Source: an uncultured Rubripirellula sp. (GTDB lineage Bacteria > Planctomycetota > Planctomycetia > Pirellulales > Pirellulaceae). Taken from it: a stretch of DNA of 64,000 nucleotides. Positions 45,300-55,066 of this stretch are shown piece by piece. Location: positions 248,001 to 312,000 of the forward strand of contig CALJHC010000003.1 in assembly GCA_938075415.1 (NCBI GenBank), written 5' to 3'. Position 1 is the stretch's first letter; the number at the start of each line of letters is the position of its first letter. The notes beneath the pieces are model-generated. The model made no database searches. It worked only from the letters and a program-made list of their open reading frames with translations, and was not told the DNA's origin. A program made the position numbers and the translations under genes.

Positions 45300-46064
45300 T
45301 TGAGCACCGAACAAACCACCGCTATCGTTTTACGAACGGTCGAATTCAGTGAAACAAGCCTGATTGTCACGCTGCTGACGAAAGATCTTGGTCAGGTTTC
45401 AGCCATCGCCAAAGGAGCCCGGCGACCCAAAGGACCATTTGAAGGCGCGCTTGACCTGCTAGCGGTTTGTCGTGTAGTGGTTCTAAGAAAGAACTCCGAT
45501 GCATTGGACCTTCTGACTGAAGCCAAACTGCACCGGAGATTTCGGGGAGCGGACAAATCCTTGGAAAGACTTTACGGCGGTTACTATGTCGCAGAAATGC
45601 TTCGTCTGCTATTGGTTGATCATTCTCCGCACTCCGAGGTCTACGACCTCACCATCCGAGTCCTTCAACAATTGGATGGAACCGGAAATGTGGCAGAATC
45701 ATTGTTCTTTTTTGATCTACAAATCCTGAGAATGCTTGGGCATTCACCAGGAATTGAATCATGTACGGAGTGCGGTGCAAAAGTAATTGCGGACCGACGA
45801 ATCCCGTTTTCTTTGGAAGGCGGCGGAATCGTCTGCAGGCCTTGTCGACCACGGCAAAGGTCAATTTTGATGGTGAGAGGCGAGATCATTGACCAGATCA
45901 AGAGACTTCAAAATTCGGAACTTCAGGGTCCCGTTGAGATCCCACACCAGCTTCATGGTGAGCTCCGAAATTTGGTCAACCGATACATCCAAAATGTGGT
46001 TGGAAGGCTGCCAAGGATGCAAGCCTTTCTGCCAATGATGACAAAAACGGAAACGATCGCATGA
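45300..46064 (+). CDS. recO: DNA repair protein RecO
   Basis: 254 residues from TTG 45300 (STEQTTAIVLRTVEFSETSLIV is the usual start). RecO loads RecA onto SSB-coated single strands with RecR. The N-terminal OB fold (1-80) is followed by a helical domain with a zinc knuckle: C155 and C158 (CTECG) with C179 and C182 (CRPC), as in Deinococcus RecO and unlike E. coli. The motif KGARRPKGPFEG at about 38-49 is typical. The stop overlaps the start of the bamD-like gene by 4 bp (46061-46064), so repair and envelope genes share an mRNA. Confidence 0.93.
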   Translation: MSTEQTTAIVLRTVEFSETSLIVTLLTKDLGQVSAIAKGARRPKGPFEGALDLLAVCRVVVLRKNSDALDLLTEAKLHRRFRGADKSLERLYGGYYVAEMLRLLLVDHSPHSEVYDLTIRVLQQLDGTGNVAESLFFFDLQILRMLGHSPGIESCTECGAKVIADRRIPFSLEGGGIVCRPCRPRQRSILMVRGEIIDQIKRLQNSELQGPVEIPHQLHGELRNLVNRYIQNVVGRLPRMQAFLPMMTKTETIA

Positions 46065-47479
46065 TGCGAATGAGAAGACGATGGATAACATTGGACGGCC
46101 AACTACCGTTCAACCAGGTGAAGAATCAAGATCGAATACTGGATATCTCATGGGGGATTACCGGCCGATCCTTGATTGCTGGCCTTCTATGCCTGCAACT
46201 GGGCTGTACCACAATGGCTGGCCCCAAGGATGTGAATGATCCAATCGTTAACGGTATTAGCATTAGCGACACGTCAGAAGAATTGTCCATCGTCCCGGCG
46301 AGTCAAGAAGAAGAGACGCAACCAGATGAAGTGGCGAAGCCCATCGTCCAAACATCTGCCGAAGAAGTAATCTCCGCGCCAAACGAACCATCATTCACCG
46401 AGCGCGGCCAAGAATTGCTACAGAAATTCACAGGGCAAAACGCCCCATCGGAAAATAACGCAAAAGATCTTTATCGTGATGCGGACAAAGCCTTCCGAGA
46501 CGCGGCAAAACAATCTCGCGAGAGTTCGGTCTCACAATTCAAGAAAGCAGCCGAACTCTTTGAGGCGGCTGGAGATGCGGCGCCGGGATCAGCATTGCAA
46601 CAGGATGCAATGTTCATGCAAGGCGAGAGTCTGTTCTTCGCAGATCAACTCGTTGAAGCCTCCGATGCCTATGAAAACCTTCAAAAGAGTTTCCCAAGGA
46701 ATCGACACATCGACAAAGTTGCTTCGAGACTTTTCTCGATCAGCCGCTATTGGATTGACATCGCCAAAACAGAACAAGGCAAATGGATACCTATCAACCT
46801 GACTGACCCGAGCCGACCTCGCCTCGATCTTGACGGACATGCAATTCGCGTGCTTGACCAGATTCGCTACGACGACCCTACGGGCCGACTCGCCGACGAT
46901 GCAACCATGGCGGCAGCAGCAGAATACATCCGACAAGAAAAGTATCAAGAAGCCGATGAGTTTCTCACAGACCTTCGAGAAACATTTCCAGACAGTGAAC
47001 ACCTCTTCCTTGCTCACTTGATGGGCATCAACGTTAAGCTCAAGAATTACCGAGGGACAAAATACAGCGGCTTAGATCTTGAGGAAGCCGAAGAACTGGT
47101 CCAGAAAACCCGGCAGCGCTTCCCAGACAAATTAGCCTCAAACGAGAACGACTTCGGACAGCGTCTTGAACAGTCCGCAGCGAAGATTGCTTTCTATCAG
47201 GCGGAGAGATTGCGTTACCGAGCCCAATACCGTGAAAAGCGAAAAGAGTTTGGTGCGGCGAGGTATTACTACCAACTCCTGCTGACCCGATTCCCGGACA
47301 CGCCTCACGCAGAGGTGGCGCGTGAACGCTTAGCAGCAACAGAGAAAAAGCCTCGACTCCCTGCACAGCGTCTTTCCTGGCTGACGACAATTTTCCCCGA
47401 CTCGACAGCCCCAGAGGCACCACTGGAACTCAATTCAGCGCCAACGGGTGAGTCCTCAACCTCAACGATTCTTCGATAA
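46061..47479 (+). CDS. BamD-like outer-membrane lipoprotein with TPR repeats
   Basis: 472 residues. The N-terminus has a basic n-region and a lipobox at C49 (LLCLQLGC), so it is probably lipidated. After a polar linker the rest is TPR-type helices (FKKAAELFEAAGDAAPGSAL, YENLQKSFPRNRHIDKVASRLF, YYQLLLTRFPDTPHAEVARERL), the pattern of BamD/YfiO and the related YbgF. Bacterial BamD is about 245 residues; this one is much longer and splits the TPR blocks by a 100-residue insert (150-340). BamD recruits outer-membrane protein precursors to BamA. Position before lptE supports envelope biogenesis; exact BamD identity is likely but not proven. Confidence 0.8.
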   Translation: MMRMRRRWITLDGQLPFNQVKNQDRILDISWGITGRSLIAGLLCLQLGCTTMAGPKDVNDPIVNGISISDTSEELSIVPASQEEETQPDEVAKPIVQTSAEEVISAPNEPSFTERGQELLQKFTGQNAPSENNAKDLYRDADKAFRDAAKQSRESSVSQFKKAAELFEAAGDAAPGSALQQDAMFMQGESLFFADQLVEASDAYENLQKSFPRNRHIDKVASRLFSISRYWIDIAKTEQGKWIPINLTDPSRPRLDLDGHAIRVLDQIRYDDPTGRLADDATMAAAAEYIRQEKYQEADEFLTDLRETFPDSEHLFLAHLMGINVKLKNYRGTKYSGLDLEEAEELVQKTRQRFPDKLASNENDFGQRLEQSAAKIAFYQAERLRYRAQYREKRKEFGAARYYYQLLLTRFPDTPHAEVARERLAATEKKPRLPAQRLSWLTTIFPDSTAPEAPLELNSAPTGESSTSTILR

Positions 47480-47523
47480 GGCGAAACCAGATAGATATTG
47501 CTCGCTGGAAGTGCGGTACACCT

Positions 47524-48072
47524 ATGTTTGCAAACAACAGTCTGAATCGCTTCAGGGTCCTCCTCGTTACCGGATTCCTGCTGCTGATCTTTTCCGGTGG
47601 ATGCGCGTCCTACCGTTACGGCGCCGCATCAATGTTTCGCCCAGGTATTAAAACTGTCCATGTACCTGTGGTACAGAATGAAACCTTTCGTCACGATCTC
47701 GGAATAAGACTCAGTGAGGCATTGGTCAAGGAAATTGATCGACGCACACCCTACAAAGTGACAGGGAATCCCAATGCCGACAGCACCTTAGTTTGCACCA
47801 TCACCCACGAGACGAAGCAGATCCTGACGGAAACTTCAGATGACGACCCCCGCGCGTTGGACGCCGTCATCTCCGCCAAGGCAACTTGGACCGCGAGAAA
47901 TGGTGAGCAACTCATGCACAACAGTCTCGCGCCAAACAACGATCTCTCCATCACCTTCGGCAACGATTCAAGGTTCGTTCCGGAAGCGGGACAATCGATG
48001 GATACAGCGACGCAGGAAGCAATTGAAAAACTTGCTGCAAGGATTGTCTCGCAAATGGAAATGAGATGGTAA
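47524..48072 (+). CDS. lptE: LPS-assembly lipoprotein LptE
   Basis: 182 residues. Signal peptide with lipobox at C27 (LLLIFSGGC). The rest matches LptE: a start ASYRYGAASMF, then IKTVHVPVVQNETFRHDLGIRLSEALVKEIDRRTPYKV, the diagnostic stretch that contains the strand-helix with N-E-T and T-P-Y. LptE plugs the LptD beta-barrel in the outer membrane and helps LPS insertion. lptD is not in the window. It is 44 bp after the bamD-like gene and 25 bp before folP. Together with LptF/G and Mla, it indicates that this planctomycete assembles an LPS-type outer membrane. Confidence 0.9.
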   Translation: MFANNSLNRFRVLLVTGFLLLIFSGGCASYRYGAASMFRPGIKTVHVPVVQNETFRHDLGIRLSEALVKEIDRRTPYKVTGNPNADSTLVCTITHETKQILTETSDDDPRALDAVISAKATWTARNGEQLMHNSLAPNNDLSITFGNDSRFVPEAGQSMDTATQEAIEKLAARIVSQMEMRW

Positions 48073-48097
48073 AGCCAGCAGCGAGTCCACTCACCCC

Positions 48098-49009
48098 ATG
48101 AACCGTCCGTCTCAATCACAAACTAAGAATCAGGACCACCTAATCTGGGACCTTGGTAAACGGCATCTTTCGTTTGGCGAAAGACCGCTGGTAATGGGAA
48201 TCTTAAATGTAACGCCGGACAGCTTTTCGGATGGCGGCAAACATTTCTCCGTTGAGAACGCAGTCGATGCTGCATTCCGAATGGAGGACCAGGGTGCGGC
48301 AATCATTGACATCGGTGGAGAAAGCACCCGGCCCTATAGCGATCCGGTCGATAGCGAAGAGGAAATGCGTCGTGTCTTGCCTGTGATTGAAGCAATCACC
48401 AGTCGCCTTACCATTCCCATTAGCATTGACACTAGCAAAGCTGATGTGGCGGAAGCCGCAGTGAATGCAGGTGCTGAAATCATCAATGATGTAACCGGAC
48501 TCGAGGGCGACCCGAGAATGCTGAGTGTGGCATCCGAATGCAAAGTGGGTGTTTGCGTGATGCACATGAAGGGAACACCTCAGACCATGCAAAACCAACC
48601 GCAGTACAAAAATGTCGTGCAAGAAATTCACGAGTATCTGTTGGCGAGATTGAAGCATTGCGTGACCAACGGTATCAAGCCTGAGCGAGTTTGCCTTGAT
48701 CCCGGAATAGGCTTCGGTAAAACCCATGAGCACAATATCGAACTTGTTCGCAACGCAAATCGTTTTCTGGAAACAGGCCGCCCAATTCTCGTTGGCCACT
48801 CTCGAAAAGGTTTCATTGGTAACCTTCTGGGCGATAAGGAAGCGGACCGAACCGCTGCGACCCTCGGTGTCTCCCTGGCCTTGGCAAGCAAGGGTGTGCA
48901 CCTTCTGCGAGTGCATGATGTTGGCTGGACAGTCGATGCGATCAAACTGTTCAAAACCTCGATCAGCGGTGTAAACAACTTGGCCAGCGAGAAACCCCAG
49001 CAAGCCTGA
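48098..49009 (+). CDS. folP: Dihydropteroate synthase
   Basis: 303 residues, TIM barrel. It joins dihydropterin diphosphate with p-aminobenzoate to make dihydropteroate. Motifs: MGILNVTPDSFSDGG (residues 33-47) and GGESTRPYSDPVD, the two substrate-binding loops, and GHSRKGFIG near the end with the conserved S-R-K. An N-terminal extension of about 25 residues precedes the domain. It ends the recO-bamD-like-lptE-folP run, 25 bp after lptE. folD at 58.8 kb and mfnB at 39 kb add to one-carbon cofactor genes in the window. Confidence 0.96.
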   Translation: MNRPSQSQTKNQDHLIWDLGKRHLSFGERPLVMGILNVTPDSFSDGGKHFSVENAVDAAFRMEDQGAAIIDIGGESTRPYSDPVDSEEEMRRVLPVIEAITSRLTIPISIDTSKADVAEAAVNAGAEIINDVTGLEGDPRMLSVASECKVGVCVMHMKGTPQTMQNQPQYKNVVQEIHEYLLARLKHCVTNGIKPERVCLDPGIGFGKTHEHNIELVRNANRFLETGRPILVGHSRKGFIGNLLGDKEADRTAATLGVSLALASKGVHLLRVHDVGWTVDAIKLFKTSISGVNNLASEKPQQA

Positions 49010-49254
49010 CTGGATCGTTCGCAAGAAGTGCAATGGCGTTCATGCCCGGAGAATATGCATCACAAGTGATCAGAAGCAGGAGCCACTGGAAGCATCCTGT
49101 TTTCAGTCAGCACGCCCCATGCGGTTTTACCTGAGCAGCTTCTTTCAGACAGTTGTCACACAAACCTTGCTTGAGAGACCTAACTTCGGCAAGTCGTGTC
49201 GAAGACGGACGGGAACCTAAGAACAGGGGCAGTGGTCAGATCCTACTTTACCTC

Positions 49255-49419
49255 TCAAGTGCTCTTATTGAGAAGTTGCTCACGTGTTGGCGAATCTTGC
49301 TTCACCTCCGCCTTCTTCTCGGGCCGATCGGACGAGTTTGCTGGAGATTCGAGAACCCCAAGGCAAAAAGATTGCTTGACACCGTGAACCGTCTCTAATG
49401 TTAAGATCGCAGGATTCAT
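49255..49419 (-). CDS. Candidate small protein
   Basis: 54 residues from an ATG on the minus strand. The translation begins MNPAILTLETVHGVKQSF and continues CLGVLESPANSSDRPEKKAE, with a normal mix of residues and an acidic/basic tail. No clear ribosome site, no domain recognised. Reported because the sequence has protein character in a 900-bp gap otherwise empty of genes. It could be chance or a decayed gene. Confidence 0.25.
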   Translation of the reverse strand: MNPAILTLETVHGVKQSFCLGVLESPANSSDRPEKKAEVKQDSPTREQLLNKST

Positions 49420-49666
49420 TGAACTACTCTGGGAAGGACCCTTCGTGCCAAAGGCAACGGAAATTTGGTGAGCGTCATTTGCATTTCAGTTTTCGTTCGG
49501 TCAAAGCTGCCCTTCATCACAGCTAAACTGCTGAGTCAACAATGTCCGTAAGCCGTGGCTGTCGGGTTGTATCAGTTAGGCAAAACAGCCAAGATCGGTC
49601 CAATAATTTGCCAGCACCAAACCATCCCTTCCACCGCATCCTGCAATCTGTCTCATACTCCAATGA

Positions 49667-49750
49667 TGTTCCGCGACCCATAACGTTCCGCGACCCATAG
49701 CGTTCCGCGACCCAATGGCGTTCCGGCCCAATGGCGTTCCGGCCCAATGA
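49667..49750. repeat. Tandem repeat, 16-18 bp units based on gcgttccgcgacccaatg, 5 copies
   Basis: Units at 49667-49683, 49684-49700, 49701-49718, 49719-49734 and 49735-49750. The first two carry acccata ends, the last two have lost gcga (gcgttccggcccaatg). The pattern shows stepwise change along the array. No spacers, so not CRISPR. Confidence 0.92.
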
Positions 49751-49917
49751 ATTGAAAGCAGGTAAGATATGTTCATCTCCCTTACTTCGGGGGAAGCTGA
49801 CAAGTCATGATCCCGAGGCCTTTGGGTAATCGGCAATTAAAAGATACAAACTAAATCAGCAGGCTCCCGATCAACTCGGCTCGAAGAACGTCCCATCCAC
49901 CAACCTCTGGCAGGCAA

Positions 49918-50694
49918 GTGAAATTTAACAATTACCAATCATGGCTTCGGCCTTCAGTCCTATCCTTCGTCTTTGTCGCTGTCGCGGGACTGGTTCGTTT
50001 CGACTTCGTTTTGAATGCAAGTCCTCACTCGGCGTTTAATCAGGTCGCTCAGGCTCAGGAGTTCCCCAAACCATTAATTCGCGACATCGAAGGCTGGAAA
50101 ATCGAAGTTGACCCTGAGATCCTCAGCGAGAAGAATCGGGCGGAGGGTGAACAAACATTGGCCGCGCTAGCGAATCACTTGCAACGCGTCAAATGGATCT
50201 TATCGGACGATCGTGTTCGATCCCTCCAAACGCTGGCAATTCGCATCGACTGGATGCACGAATTGAGCAATATGCAATATCATCCCAGTCGAGGTTGGTT
50301 AGAAAACAACGGTTACGATCCTGAATTGGAAAAACACGTCCACATACCTCGAGCGAAACAATTACTGAATCCGTCTCAATGGGCAAAGCACCCGTACGTT
50401 GTCTTCCACGAACTTGCTCACGCCTACCACGATCAAATCCTTGGATTTGAACATCCCGAGATCATTGCGAATTATGATCAAGCCAAAAATGCAGGGATCT
50501 ATGAGGATGTCATGCTCTACACAGGCCAACGAGTCAAGCATTACGGCCTGACCAATCATAAAGAGTACTTCGCCGAATGTTCCGAGGCTTATGTTGGAGT
50601 GAATGATTTCTTCCCGTTTGTACGATCGGAACTAAAGCAATACGACCCTCGAATGCATCAACTCATGGAAACGATCTGGGGCAAGATTCGTTAG
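49918..50694 (+). CDS. Exported HExxH zinc-protease-like protein
   Basis: 258 residues from GTG 49918. The first 45 residues are a signal peptide with a long hydrophobic core (SVLSFVFVAVAGLVRFDFVL), cleavage perhaps near AQAQE. The zincin motif HELAH is at 164-168 (VVFHELAHAYHDQ), and a glutamate-rich block NHKEYFAECSEAYVG (213-227), giving E216 or E220 as third zinc ligand, follows 50 residues on. This arrangement resembles the anthrax-lethal-factor-like and gluzincin-type exported peptidases. The region 85-160 (WILSDDRVRSLQTLAIRIDWM) is alpha/beta. Predicted metallopeptidase of the periplasm or surface; substrate unknown. 45 bp before the next gene. Confidence 0.85.
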   Translation: MKFNNYQSWLRPSVLSFVFVAVAGLVRFDFVLNASPHSAFNQVAQAQEFPKPLIRDIEGWKIEVDPEILSEKNRAEGEQTLAALANHLQRVKWILSDDRVRSLQTLAIRIDWMHELSNMQYHPSRGWLENNGYDPELEKHVHIPRAKQLLNPSQWAKHPYVVFHELAHAYHDQILGFEHPEIIANYDQAKNAGIYEDVMLYTGQRVKHYGLTNHKEYFAECSEAYVGVNDFFPFVRSELKQYDPRMHQLMETIWGKIR

Positions 50695-50739
50695 ACTGAA
50701 CGCCGTTCATCATATTTGATTGTGTTTTTGGAGATCACG

Positions 50740-51849
50740 ATGCGCATCGACTTTGTCATCACCGAATTATTTGTGGGTGGTGCGGAGAAGTGCCTCACTG
50801 AAATAGCGATTGCGTTGAGTCGTTCGGGTGATCAGGTTCGCGTTTTCTCAATCGGCACTCTTCCCGAAGGTGAGCAGCGTTCTCTCGTTGACCGCCTCGA
50901 GCATGCCGGCGTCACCGTTTTATCTGCCAACTGTGATTCTCTCTGGAAATTTTCCTCGGCGTACCGATTCCTTAGAAAAGAATTTGAGAAAAAACCTCCG
51001 GACGTCGTTCAAACTTTTTTGCACCACGCCAACGTCTTGGGAACACATGCGGCCAGGTCCGCAAAAGTGGGTAAGTGCGTCGGGGGAATTCGAGTGGCGC
51101 AAGGCGGTCGCCTAAGAAACCATCTCGAGAGAATACTTCTTCGGCGTGCCGACCATATCCTATGTGTCAGTCAGGCGGTTGCAACTTTTGCGTGTGAAAC
51201 GCTCGGTTGCGAACCATCAAAAACCACAGTGATTCCCAACGGAGTGGATATCGAGAAATTCAGCCATCCCCAACCAGCCAATCTCAGCCAAATTGGTTGG
51301 CCTCAAGATTCGCAGATTCTTCTTTTCGTAGGTCGACTGGATCACCAGAAGGGTATCGATCTACTGCAGCAACAAATTGATCGCATTGTGCCTCCGGGAT
51401 CAAATCAAAGACTGTTACTGATTGGTGATGGCCCACTTCGTCCAGAACTCAATGCTTGGTGCGAAAAGGTGGGATCTCATCGAGTGCAACTGATGCAATG
51501 GCAAGCCGAAGTGATACCGTGGATGAAAGCTAGCACACTGATCGTCTTACCGAGTCGATACGAGGGAATGCCAAATGTACTTTTGGAAGCAATGGCAGCC
51601 TCAAGGCCCGTCGTCTGCAGCCTCGTGGAGGGGAGTGATGAATTGCTGGGTCCGTCAAAAGACGAACAAGGTTTTGCACCCAGCGACGGAAAAGAGATGG
51701 CTGAAAGAATTGAATCGCTGCTCTCCAGCCCAGACCGGATGCAAAGACTTGCCAAAATGAATTTTGATCGTGTGAGAGACTCCTATTCCCTTAGCGGGAT
51801 GACCGCGAAATACCAGCGTTTTTATCGAAATTTGCTTGAAGCAAAGTGA
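50740..51849 (+). CDS. GT4-family glycosyltransferase
   Basis: 369 residues from the ATG at 50740, with GGAG 6-7 nt upstream; a TTG at 50716 is in frame but weaker. GT-B fold: N-terminal domain with MRIDFVITELFVGGAEKCL and PDVVQTFLHHANVLGTHAAR; C-terminal donor domain with TVIPNGVDIEKF, LLFVGRLDHQKGIDLL and the E-x7-E motif near LPSRYEGMPNVLLEAMAASR. Family 4 retaining enzymes add sugars to lipids, glycans or antibiotics. Donor and acceptor cannot be assigned. It is 45 bp after the HExxH gene and 137 bp before acnA, so it may share a transcript with the protease gene only. Confidence 0.93.
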   Translation: MRIDFVITELFVGGAEKCLTEIAIALSRSGDQVRVFSIGTLPEGEQRSLVDRLEHAGVTVLSANCDSLWKFSSAYRFLRKEFEKKPPDVVQTFLHHANVLGTHAARSAKVGKCVGGIRVAQGGRLRNHLERILLRRADHILCVSQAVATFACETLGCEPSKTTVIPNGVDIEKFSHPQPANLSQIGWPQDSQILLFVGRLDHQKGIDLLQQQIDRIVPPGSNQRLLLIGDGPLRPELNAWCEKVGSHRVQLMQWQAEVIPWMKASTLIVLPSRYEGMPNVLLEAMAASRPVVCSLVEGSDELLGPSKDEQGFAPSDGKEMAERIESLLSSPDRMQRLAKMNFDRVRDSYSLSGMTAKYQRFYRNLLEAK

Positions 51850-51986
51850 AATCAAGTCGGGACCGGGGCACGCTGGTTGAAAAGACAACTTGAAAGGCAA
51901 CCCGGCGACAACCCCGAGTCAGATCGCTAAACTGGGGTCTCCTTGATCACGGGTTTTTAAATCATTTTCGCACAGAGAAGATAAAC

Positions 51987-54692
51987 GTGAGTTTCGATCC
52001 ATTTGGAGTCCGCTCCCAATTCAATACCGGCAACGGCCAGGCAACACTCTACAGCTTGAAAAAACTAGAAGAGGCCGGTGTAGGAGCGATCAGTCAACTG
52101 CCATTCTCCATTCGAGTTTTACTCGAAGCGGTGCTTCGGAACTGTGATGGATTCACCGTTACGGAAGAGGATGTCAAGAACTTGGCCGCATGGAATGCTG
52201 TCGCTCCGGCAAAGCAAGAAGTGCCCTTCAAACCCTATCGCGTCGTTTTACAAGATTTCACCGGCGTCCCAGCGGTGGTTGACTTGGCAGCAATGCGTTC
52301 GGCGATGCAACGCATCGGTGGTGATCCTGAAAAAATCAATCCATTGATCCCCGTGGATTTGGTAATCGATCACTCAGTCCAAGTGGATCACTTCGGATCC
52401 GAACAAGCTTTACCGCAAAATGTCGAAATCGAATTCCAACGAAATCAGGAGCGATATGAGTTCCTGCGGTGGGGACAACAAGCTTTTGATAACTTCCGAG
52501 TCGTGCCACCAAACGTCGGCATCGTCCACCAAGTCAATCTTGAATATCTCGCGAAGGTGGTCGCCGTACGGGAAACTGAAGATGGACCGGTCGCTTTACC
52601 CGACACCTTGGTCGGCACCGACAGCCATACAACCATGATCAATGGACTCGGGGTTCTAGGTTGGGGTGTTGGCGGGATCGAGGCCGAAGCCAACATGCTT
52701 GGACAGCCGCTCTACATGTTAATGCCAGAGGTAATCGGGTTTGAGCTCACCGGTGCTCTCCCCGCCGGTGCGACCGCGACCGACATGGTACTCAAAGTCG
52801 TCGAAATGCTTCGACAAGAGGGTGTTGTCGGTAAATTCGTGGAGTTTTTTGGTCCCGGCATGAATCGAATGAGCGTAGCGGATCGTGCAACGATCGCTAA
52901 CATGGCACCGGAATACGGAGCCACAATGGGATTCTTCCCCGTTGATGACATCACTCTCGAATTTTTACGGCAAACTGGTCGCTCGGCCGAACAGGTTGCT
53001 TTGGTTGAGAACTACACCAAGGAGCAGGGTCTATTCCGCACCGATGACGGTCCGGACTTGAACTACACCAAGACAGTTTCTCTTGACCTGGGAACCATTG
53101 AACCGAGCCTTGCAGGCCCCAAACGCCCGCAAGACCGAATTGCGTTGAGTGACATGAAAAAGTCATTCAACGAATCATTAACGGCCCCGGTAGGGAAAAC
53201 TGGTTTTGGGCTTCCAGAATCGGCCCTTGGTAACATCGGAAAAGTAACGCAGGGAGATCAAAGCAACGACATTGCCCATGGGGCAGTGGTAATCGCTGCG
53301 ATCACTTCTTGCACCAACACCAGCAACCCGTCGGTCATGATTGGGGCTGGTTTATTGGCCCAAAAAGCCGTTAACAAGGGTCTCAAAGTCGCAACTCATG
53401 TCAAAACGAGCCTCGCACCCGGCTCACGAGTTGTCAGCGACTACCTGGACAAAGCGGGGCTTACTGATTCCCTCCAACAACTCGGCTTTCACACAGTGGG
53501 ATACGGTTGCACGACTTGCATTGGTAACAGCGGACCCCTTCCCGCACCGGTTGCCGAAGCAATTCAATCCGGTGATCTCATTGCATCGGCGGTATTGAGC
53601 GGTAATCGAAACTTCGAAGGTCGTGTCAATCCGTTAACGAAAGCAAACTACCTTGCTAGCCCGCCACTTGTGGTTGCCTACGCGTTAGCCGGCACCACGG
53701 ATATCGACTTGGTCAATGATCCGATCGGCTCCGACCAAGAGGGCAACCCCGTCTACTTGAAAGAAATATGGCCTTCGGCAGAGGAGATCAAGGAAACCGT
53801 TCTGCGATCGATTCACCCAGATATGTTTACTGAGCAATACGATGCGGCCGTCAACGGTAACGAACCTTGGAATGCAATTGAATCGGCTGCGGGGGCCATC
53901 TATCCATGGAACGAGGAAAGCACCTACATCCACCATCCACCGTTCTTGGACAAAGTGAAAGATGATTCGGTACCAGATATTCAGCCAATTCACGGAGCCC
54001 GCGTCTTGGCTCTTTTGGGCGACTCGGTGACAACCGATCACATTTCTCCAGCCGGCGCAATTGCGAGTGATGGTCCGGCGGGAAAATACTTGCAAGACCA
54101 AAGTGTCGAAACAAGAGATTTCAATAGCTTCGGCTCTCGTCGTGGCAACGATCGTGTCATGGTGCGCGGCACCTTTGCTAATATTCGCATCCGAAATCAA
54201 CTTGCTCCGGGAACAGAAGGTGGGGTCACCAGGCATCTACCGGATGGCGAAACGATGAGCATCTACGACGCTTCGATGCGTTATCAACAAGACGGCATTC
54301 CTCTCGTTGTTCTGGGTGGCGCAGAATATGGAACCGGCAGCAGTCGCGACTGGGCTGCGAAGGGAACGATGATGTTGGGCGTCAAAGCTGTGATTACCTC
54401 CAGCTACGAACGAATCCATCGAAGCAATCTGGTCGGCATGGGAGTCTTACCGCTTGAATTTGCCGAAGGAGCAACTTGGCAGTCTCTAGGACTCACCGGC
54501 GAAGAGACAATCGATATCCCGGAACTCTCAAATGACTTGCAGCCTCGTTCAACAATCACAGTCCAAGCGACTGATGGCGATGGAAATACCAAGACCTTTC
54601 CATGCGTGGTGAGAATTGATACGCCTGTTGAAATGCAGTACTACCAAAACGGCGGAATCCTACCAACGGTCCTCCGAAATCTCTCGAATTGA
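51987..54692 (+). CDS. acnA: Aconitate hydratase A
   Basis: 901 residues from GTG 51987, the usual length for AcnA/IRP1. It interconverts citrate and isocitrate in the TCA cycle. The [4Fe-4S] ligands are C442 ([12 protein letters not shown]), C508 and C511 ([13 protein letters not shown]), matching the IRP1 pattern. Domain 4 (swivel) is present, with [16 protein letters not shown]. The first domain contains VVDLAAMR and [10 protein letters not shown] as in family members. The SD (GAGAAG) is weak but at normal distance. It is followed by a parvulin gene 50 bp on. Confidence 0.97.
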   Translation: MSFDPFGVRSQFNTGNGQATLYSLKKLEEAGVGAISQLPFSIRVLLEAVLRNCDGFTVTEEDVKNLAAWNAVAPAKQEVPFKPYRVVLQDFTGVPAVVDLAAMRSAMQRIGGDPEKINPLIPVDLVIDHSVQVDHFGSEQALPQNVEIEFQRNQERYEFLRWGQQAFDNFRVVPPNVGIVHQVNLEYLAKVVAVRETEDGPVALPDTLVGTDSHTTMINGLGVLGWGVGGIEAEANMLGQPLYMLMPEVIGFELTGALPAGATATDMVLKVVEMLRQEGVVGKFVEFFGPGMNRMSVADRATIANMAPEYGATMGFFPVDDITLEFLRQTGRSAEQVALVENYTKEQGLFRTDDGPDLNYTKTVSLDLGTIEPSLAGPKRPQDRIALSDMKKSFNESLTAPVGKTGFGLPESALGNIGKVTQGDQSNDIAHGAVVIAAITSCTNTSNPSVMIGAGLLAQKAVNKGLKVATHVKTSLAPGSRVVSDYLDKAGLTDSLQQLGFHTVGYGCTTCIGNSGPLPAPVAEAIQSGDLIASAVLSGNRNFEGRVNPLTKANYLASPPLVVAYALAGTTDIDLVNDPIGSDQEGNPVYLKEIWPSAEEIKETVLRSIHPDMFTEQYDAAVNGNEPWNAIESAAGAIYPWNEESTYIHHPPFLDKVKDDSVPDIQPIHGARVLALLGDSVTTDHISPAGAIASDGPAGKYLQDQSVETRDFNSFGSRRGNDRVMVRGTFANIRIRNQLAPGTEGGVTRHLPDGETMSIYDASMRYQQDGIPLVVLGGAEYGTGSSRDWAAKGTMMLGVKAVITSSYERIHRSNLVGMGVLPLEFAEGATWQSLGLTGEETIDIPELSNDLQPRSTITVQATDGDGNTKTFPCVVRIDTPVEMQYYQNGGILPTVLRNLSN

Positions 54693-54742
54693 CTTCTGAA
54701 AATCCTGACTTTTCAATAACCTAAAACGACAAAGGTTCAATC

Positions 54743-55024
54743 ATGGCATCCGCCGCAGCGCGACATATTCTTGTTTCGACCGAAGAAGAGTGTCTTGACC
54801 TGATGAAAAGAATTGAAGCCGGAGAAGAATTTGGAGCCCTGGCGGCTGCACACTCTGCCTGCCCCTCGGGCCAAAAGGGTGGAGCACTGGGCAAGTTCAG
54901 CCCAGGCCAAATGGTACCGGAATTTGATACTGCCGTGTTTGGAGGTGAGGTCGGTGTTGTTCAAGGTCCTGTCAAAACCGACTTTGGCTATCACCTTCTC
55001 GAAGTAACCGAGCGAACCGACTGA
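54743..55024 (+). CDS. Parvulin-type peptidyl-prolyl isomerase
   Basis: 93 residues, about the size of E. coli PpiC, without signal peptide or anchor, so cytoplasmic. The parvulin core is complete: AARHILVSTEEECLDLMKRI, EFGALAAAHSACPSGQKGGALGKFSPGQM, EFDTAVF and KTDFGYHLLEVTER, with the conserved histidines, the cysteine in the S-x-C-P-S-G motif and F-G-Y-H. AAAGG precedes the ATG. It catalyses cis/trans isomerisation before proline. It lies 50 bp after acnA, and a strong terminator follows, so it may be the end of the acnA transcript. Confidence 0.94.
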   Translation: MASAAARHILVSTEEECLDLMKRIEAGEEFGALAAAHSACPSGQKGGALGKFSPGQMVPEFDTAVFGGEVGVVQGPVKTDFGYHLLEVTERTD

Positions 55025-55066
55025 TCATTCTAATTACGATGACGACTGGATGACCAAGGATCATTA

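Larger units (their letters stand above)
49010..49917. other. Long intergenic region with tandem repeat and a small candidate gene
   Basis: 908 bp. A weak hairpin (CAGGA / TCCTG, 49077-49099) followed by TTTT may end the folP transcript. A 54-residue minus frame at 49255-49419 and a 16-18 bp tandem repeat at 49667-49750 are listed separately. No promoter is clear for the next gene, which starts with GTG. Confidence 0.45.

Noticed and set aside
53685..54236. 183-codon minus-strand frame
   Set aside because: Lies wholly inside acnA, which is certain by motifs and length.
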